Assembly: GCA_965228435.1 (NCBI GenBank)
Contig: OZ245818.1
Location: forward strand, 3,906,001-3,970,000
Source: Hoeflea_A sp965228435
GTDB taxonomy: Bacteria > Pseudomonadota > Alphaproteobacteria > Rhizobiales > Rhizobiaceae
Direction: 5' to 3'
Length of the DNA stretch: 64,000 nucleotides
The notes under the pieces are model-generated. The model made no database searches. It saw only the letters and a list, made by a program, of their open reading frames with translations, and was not told the DNA's origin. A program made the position numbers and the translations under genes. Below are positions 60,021 through 64,000 of this stretch, in pieces (position 1 is the stretch's first letter; every line of letters begins with the position of its first letter).

Positions 60021-61298
60021 CTATTTGCGCCCCGTGAGCGCGCGCAACCGATCGCGGACGACGCGGGCAATGTTGCGGGTGTTTTTGTAGAGATGCAGTT
60101 GCTTTTCCACCTGACGAACGTCTCGGTCGCTTGCCGTGTCGAGGCCTATGATCAGCGTTCCCATCGAGCAGCGTTCCCGCCAGATACGGCTCATCACCGG
60201 ATGATCCGGCACGGCGCAGGAATCGGTCGTCATGATGTTTGGATCGTCGAGATGGGTTTCCGTCAGGTCATCCATCAGCAACTGGCCGGGTGAGCAGTGA
60301 GCATAGGTCTCGTCAAAGGCGGTCTTCCACGTGTAGGCGGTGCCGCCCATGACGAACACAACAGTGGATGCAATGGCCTGGCCATCGAGGTTCAGGGTGT
60401 GAATACGCACATTGTCCGTCTCGGCCAGATTGGTGATGGCTTCGCGGGCGAAGGCTGCACGGTAGCGGTCGACGACCATGGCCGAACGGCGGCGACCCTT
60501 CCAGCCGCTGGCCTCAAGCGACAGGAATTCTTCCATGCGATGGCGGATTTCTTCGGGCTGGCGGGCCACGTCGTAGCGCAACTCGCCCGCTTCGCTGAGC
60601 AGGCGCCGTTGGCGGCGGCGCTCGCGCCGGTGCTTGGCGGAAATTGTTTGTGCCAGGTAGGTTGGCCCATCTTCAAGGCTCTGCAATATCGGCCGTTCGA
60701 AACGGTCGGTTTCCGCGACGGGCAAGTTGCGACTGACGGCAACGGCCCGAAACAGCTGCACGAAAGGACCATCCAATCGGGTCATCGGGATGACCAGAAC
60801 CGAAGGCAGGTCGAGATCGCTGCGCGACAGGGTTTCCAGAAGATTGTCGAGCGTTTCGGCAGCGCCCTCCTGGTCGAGCAGCGGCGTTCCGAGAGGACCA
60901 AAGGGATTGGCCCAGGCCCGCATGATCGGAGCCCCGATGGAAAACCCGGGGCGTTCGATGGAAAAGGGCATCAGAAAACGCGTGCGGCTTCGCTGATCGT
61001 TTTCGTCGCGCATGACCAGCAGCTTGATCAGTCGATCCTCAAGCCGCGGCATCGCCGGCGCCAGGAATCGGGCCGAAAAGAAGACGTTCGGTTCGATGGC
61101 ACGGTTCGACAGGTACTGCAGTTCTTCGCTCAGATCATATCCGCAGCGAGCAGGGTAGATCGACAGGTGTCGCTCCGGCTTCGCGGTTTCGATCGACAGT
61201 TCGGCTATTGGTCGATCGACATCGAGCCCGGCGATGCTGGATGCCGTGGTGCCGCCAGCCCCGGTCGGATCGCCCTGCAGATAGGGGTTTGCGGACAT
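60021..61298 (-). CDS. GNAT/FemAB-like acetyltransferase (BioF2-type)
   Basis: The 425-aa protein resembles the Acetyltransf_6 (BioF2-like) group often encoded with exopolysaccharide genes. The core SAKHRRERRRQRRLL (a basic stretch near residue 222), LSLEASGWKGRRRSAMV, and the GNAT-like NLDGQAIASTVVFVMGGTAYTWKTAFDE are recognisable, followed by SPGQLLMDDLTE. The first 45 residues are poorly conserved, so the start is uncertain. It begins two bases after the flippase stop on the same strand, so the two form a unit likely linked to a cell-surface polysaccharide or lipid. Confidence 0.8.
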   Translation of the reverse strand: MSANPYLQGDPTGAGGTTASSIAGLDVDRPIAELSIETAKPERHLSIYPARCGYDLSEELQYLSNRAIEPNVFFSARFLAPAMPRLEDRLIKLLVMRDENDQRSRTRFLMPFSIERPGFSIGAPIMRAWANPFGPLGTPLLDQEGAAETLDNLLETLSRSDLDLPSVLVIPMTRLDGPFVQLFRAVAVSRNLPVAETDRFERPILQSLEDGPTYLAQTISAKHRRERRRQRRLLSEAGELRYDVARQPEEIRHRMEEFLSLEASGWKGRRRSAMVVDRYRAAFAREAITNLAETDNVRIHTLNLDGQAIASTVVFVMGGTAYTWKTAFDETYAHCSPGQLLMDDLTETHLDDPNIMTTDSCAVPDHPVMSRIWRERCSMGTLIIGLDTASDRDVRQVEKQLHLYKNTRNIARVVRDRLRALTGRK

Positions 61299-61299
61299 C

Positions 61300-62703
61300 T
61301 CAGGCGGCTCCGCGGGAATGGTTGAATATGGTCATCGAAATGTTCATGCGCCGGCGGATCACCAGGTAGAGCAGCAAAGTTTCGGTCGCCATGGCCAGTG
61401 CCGTGGCGCAGGCGGCACCCTCGATACCCAAGCGCGGGATCAGGATCAGATTGCCGCCGAGATTGATCACCAGAGCCGCGACATAGACCGCGGCACAGAT
61501 TTTCTGATGCCCGGCCATGGTCAGCAGCGCTTCGCCAGGGCCGATGAATGCCTTTGCCATGATCCCGGCAAACAGGATGAACATGATCGGATAACCCGCC
61601 TGGAAGGCCGGACCGAAGAGCGCCAGGAGGAACGGGCCAAGTGCCAGAACCAGGCCACCGAGCACCAGGGACGGCCAGAAGGTCCATCGGGCAGTGTCGG
61701 CCGCAAACGCAGCCAGGGCCTTAGTGTCCCCTTCGGTTACCAGAACGGAAAAGCGCGGTGTCATCCCCGCCTTGACCGCGAAATAGACGAAATGCACCAA
61801 CGCCATGGTCTTCGCCGCGGCAAAATAGGTGGCCACCATATCCGGTTCGAGAAACAGGCCGACCATGACGACATCGGCATTGGTGAGAAGAAAGTAGAAT
61901 CCTTCGATCAGAAATATCGGCAGGGCGATCATGAACCAGTAGCTGAAACGAATGCGCCGCGGGCCGGTGTCGTAGCGTCGTCGTAGACGTCGCCCGATCA
62001 GCAGCAGCTGACCCAGCGAGGTCAGGTAGGTTGCGATCAGCGCTGCGCCGAGCACGGTCGTCGCGCTGGCACCAAAACCCGTCAGTACGGCTACTCCGGT
62101 GACGACAAGAATCAGAACCGGGCGTATCAGATAGGTGGGGCTGAGTGCCTGGACCGGCCAGTTGTTGGCGCGAGCTGTTCCTTCCAGCACATCTCCAAGT
62201 GCGAGCATCGGCAGCGCAAAAGCGCCGAGGAACAGCGGAATGACGTAAAAACTCTCCAGCCGGTCGCCGAACAGGAACAGAAAACCCATGCCTGCCATCG
62301 CGAGTGTGCTTGCCGACGCAATGGCAACTAGTCTCGCTGTTATGGCAATGCCGCGCAGATCTTCGATTTCACCAGTTGTCCTGTATTGCGGCAGGAAACG
62401 GATGACGGCGGTATGAAAACCCAGGCAGGAGAGGCTGCCGACGATGACCGCCAGCACCCATACAAAGACGAAAATACCGTATTCGAACGGGCCCATGAGG
62501 CGGGCGAGGAAAACCTGTGAGAGGAACGCGATGCCGGCGCTGACAATCCGTATGGCGAACGCGACCAGCGACATCCGCTGAGCCTCGCTGCGGCCGTCGA
62601 CGCCACGCAAAATCTCGACCGCGCGGCCGAAAAGGCGAGCGACTGCGGCGCGGTGGCCAGCCACCGTCGATATCGTGCTATCAGCCGAATTTTCAGCTGT
62701 CAT
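61300..62703 (-). CDS. Polysaccharide flippase (Wzx/MATE-like)
   Basis: The protein of about 467 aa has roughly 12-14 transmembrane helices and the opening characteristic of polysaccharide export flippases (FLSQVFLARLMGPFEYGIFVFVWVLA), together with IRPVLILVVTGVAVLTGFG and the later PIFLIEGFYFLLTNADVVMVGLFLEPDMVATYFAAAK. ATG at 62703 is chosen; an in-frame ATG at 62748 adds 15 basic residues and lacks a ribosome site. It precedes the acetyltransferase gene by one base. No glycosyltransferases are in the window, so the exported glycan cannot be named. Confidence 0.86.
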   Translation of the reverse strand: MTAENSADSTISTVAGHRAAVARLFGRAVEILRGVDGRSEAQRMSLVAFAIRIVSAGIAFLSQVFLARLMGPFEYGIFVFVWVLAVIVGSLSCLGFHTAVIRFLPQYRTTGEIEDLRGIAITARLVAIASASTLAMAGMGFLFLFGDRLESFYVIPLFLGAFALPMLALGDVLEGTARANNWPVQALSPTYLIRPVLILVVTGVAVLTGFGASATTVLGAALIATYLTSLGQLLLIGRRLRRRYDTGPRRIRFSYWFMIALPIFLIEGFYFLLTNADVVMVGLFLEPDMVATYFAAAKTMALVHFVYFAVKAGMTPRFSVLVTEGDTKALAAFAADTARWTFWPSLVLGGLVLALGPFLLALFGPAFQAGYPIMFILFAGIMAKAFIGPGEALLTMAGHQKICAAVYVAALVINLGGNLILIPRLGIEGAACATALAMATETLLLYLVIRRRMNISMTIFNHSRGAA

Positions 62704-62832
62704 ACCCACACCGCGCGTTTGCCCCCGCTGTTTATGCGAGGGAAGCATGCCACGGCTGCGTTAAAAAACACTGGGCCGCGAGGGTTTCCAATTTCTTAAC
62801 GGGCGGTAATTGTTCGTGTTCTGTTGGCGCTA

Positions 62833-62848
62833 CGCCGGCTCTCCGGCG
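62833..62848 (-). terminator. Small hairpin after secA
   Basis: CGCCGG at 62833-62838 and CCGGCG at 62843-62848 make a six-bp stem with a 4-nt loop, ten bases past the secA stop. No T run follows on the minus strand, so its role as a terminator is uncertain. Confidence 0.35.
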
Positions 62849-62857
62849 CGATCCGTC

Positions 62858-64000
62858 TCAGTAGGCGCCGTGGCAATGCTTGTATTTTTTGCCGGAACCA
62901 CACGGGCAGAGTTCGTTGCGCCCGACCTTGCCCCAGGTGGACGGATCGTTGGGATCGCGCTCTTCCGGCGCGACGACCCGCTGCTGCTGTACACGAGCGA
63001 GAGTCTGGACATCTCCGTCCACGTCGGCGAACTCGTCGCGGCCGGTGGTGGCGTCGACATGGTGTCCTTCCATTTCGGCAGGGGGTGTCGGTTCCGGTGC
63101 GTCCGCGGCTTCGCGCATCAGCTCGACGCGCATCAGCTGAGCGGTCACCGTGCGCCGCAGATTGCCGAGCAGGCCCTGGAACAACTCGAATGCTTCGCCC
63201 TTGTATTCCTGCAGCGGATCCCGTTGCGCCATGCCGCGAAAGCCGATTACAGAACGAAGATGGTCGAGATTGACCAGATGCTCGCGCCAAAGATGATCGA
63301 GCGTCTGCAGAACGATCGTCTTTTCGACATAGGTCATGACTTCCGGGCCAAAGCGGTCGGCGCGTTCCTTGGCCGCCTCGTCTGCCTTCTCGGTCAGCCG
63401 TTCACGGATGTCGTCTTCGGCGATGCCCTCTTCCTCGGCCCATTCCTGAATAGGCGGCTGAAGGTTGAGATAGGTTTCCGTGCCTTCTTTCAGGCTATCG
63501 ATATCCCATTGTTCCGCGTAGGCTTTTTCCGGAATGTTCTGGGCAACGAGGTCGTCGATCACCTCGTGGCGCATGTCGGCGACGGTCTCTGATACATCCT
63601 CGGCATCCATCAGTTCCAGACGCTGCTCGAAAATCACCCGACGCTGATCGTTCATGACGTCGTCAAATTTGAGCAGGTTCTTGCGGATATCGAAGTTGCG
63701 TGCCTCGACCTTCTTCTGGGCTCTTTCAAGGGCCTTGTTGATCCACGGATGGACGATCGCTTCGCCTTCCTGCAGCCCCAGTTTCTTCAGCATGCCGTCC
63801 ATACGGTCGGAGCCGAAAATGCGCATCAGGTCGTCTTGCAGAGACAAGTAGAATTTTGACCGTCCCGGGTCACCCTGGCGGCCGGAGCGACCGCGCAGCT
63901 GGTTGTCGATGCGGCGGCTTTCATGCCGTTCCGTGGCCAGAACGTAGAGTCCACCGGCAGCCAAAGCCTCCTGCTTGAGCTTTTCCACTTCGGCCCGAAT
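62858..64000 (-). CDS. secA: Preprotein translocase ATPase SecA, C-terminal part (cut by window edge)
   Basis: This is the last 380 codons of secA, running off the right edge. The part seen has the second half of the motor (LATERHESRRIDNQLRGRSGRQGDPG, the conserved motif near the end of NBD2), the helical scaffold/wing domain (YVEKTIVLQTLDHLWREHLVNLDHLRSVIGFRGMAQRDPLQEYK) and the C-terminal zinc-binding tail NELCPCGSGKKYKHCHG. SecA drives post-translational protein export through SecYEG. The frame is open to position 64000, consistent with a start outside the window. Confidence 0.97.
   Translation of the reverse strand: MRAEVEKLKQEALAAGGLYVLATERHESRRIDNQLRGRSGRQGDPGRSKFYLSLQDDLMRIFGSDRMDGMLKKLGLQEGEAIVHPWINKALERAQKKVEARNFDIRKNLLKFDDVMNDQRRVIFEQRLELMDAEDVSETVADMRHEVIDDLVAQNIPEKAYAEQWDIDSLKEGTETYLNLQPPIQEWAEEEGIAEDDIRERLTEKADEAAKERADRFGPEVMTYVEKTIVLQTLDHLWREHLVNLDHLRSVIGFRGMAQRDPLQEYKGEAFELFQGLLGNLRRTVTAQLMRVELMREAADAPEPTPPAEMEGHHVDATTGRDEFADVDGDVQTLARVQQQRVVAPEERDPNDPSTWGKVGRNELCPCGSGKKYKHCHGAY

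Noticed and set aside
1..64000. CRISPR array, prophage or complete insertion sequence
   Set aside because: No spaced identical repeats, phage structural genes or transposase frames were seen; only the small inverted-repeat element and the two-copy repeat were found.

Overview
The window looks like chromosomal DNA of a GC-rich alphaproteobacterium, most likely in the Hyphomicrobiales (Rhizobiales). The grounds are the base composition, GTG/TTG starts next to purine-rich ribosome sites, and gene types typical of that order: a PduO-type cobalamin adenosyltransferase beside a small two-helix membrane protein, GluQRS, a short HNH nuclease, TRAP and Pot/Ugp-type ABC transporters, and catabolic islands. 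I see no rRNA, CRISPR array, prophage or complete insertion sequence. There is one tRNA (Leu-CAA), one 195-bp MITE-like element, and a 47-bp repeat present twice.

Layout. 0-8 kb: housekeeping and envelope genes (rhomboid protease, cobalamin adenosyltransferase, SDR, YihY/BrkB membrane protein, GluQRS, AlkA-like glycosylase, HNH nuclease, DsbB, YqaA) and tRNA-Leu. 8.1-14.6 kb: a tightly coupled operon of a HutC-type GntR regulator, ADP-ribosylglycohydrolase, PfkB sugar kinase and a spermidine/putrescine-type ABC importer, probably for a ribosyl or nucleoside-like substrate. 14.7-36.7 kb: a large catabolic island. Its minus-strand arm encodes a LigM-like tetrahydrofolate-dependent demethylase, a TRAP transporter, a GST and an alpha/beta hydrolase. 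Its plus-strand arms encode a BNR-repeat protein, an unknown 189-aa protein, RidA, an HTH/AT-hook/methyltransferase-like protein, an NDP-forming acyl-CoA synthetase, ALDH, SDR, a tautomerase-like protein, enoyl-CoA hydratase, a phytoene-desaturase-like oxidoreductase, an isochorismatase-like hydrolase and a second ABC importer. 36.7-41 kb: a cNMP-binding/thioredoxin-reductase-like fusion, an aspartate-dehydrogenase-like protein and a DUF5666/DUF6502 pair. 41.2-44.9 kb: a cassette of stand-alone adenylation enzyme, membrane ferredoxin-reductase-like protein and crotonase. 44.9-54.7 kb: a 2098-aa RTX/cadherin-like protein, a TTC38-like TPR protein, a secreted barrel-like protein and a homocysteine-methyltransferase-family enzyme. 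54.9-58 kb: two convergent paralogous CadC-like regulators. 58.4-64 kb: an acyl-CoA synthetase, a GNAT/flippase pair and the 3' part of secA.

Main discovery candidate. Four plus-strand sites (14731, 22460, 29034, 31441) carry the same direct repeat, TAGTGGG-N4-TAGTGGG, with exactly 11-bp periodicity, and all four lie in the island just upstream of gene blocks. Three overlap plausible -35/-10 promoters. The 7+4+7 layout is that of OmpR/PhoB-type direct-repeat operators. I infer a single regulon controlling uptake and degradation of a methylated, possibly nitrogen-containing or lignin-derived compound. The HTH-containing protein at 23073-24497 is the most attractive local regulator candidate. 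The substrate is not determined by the sequence.
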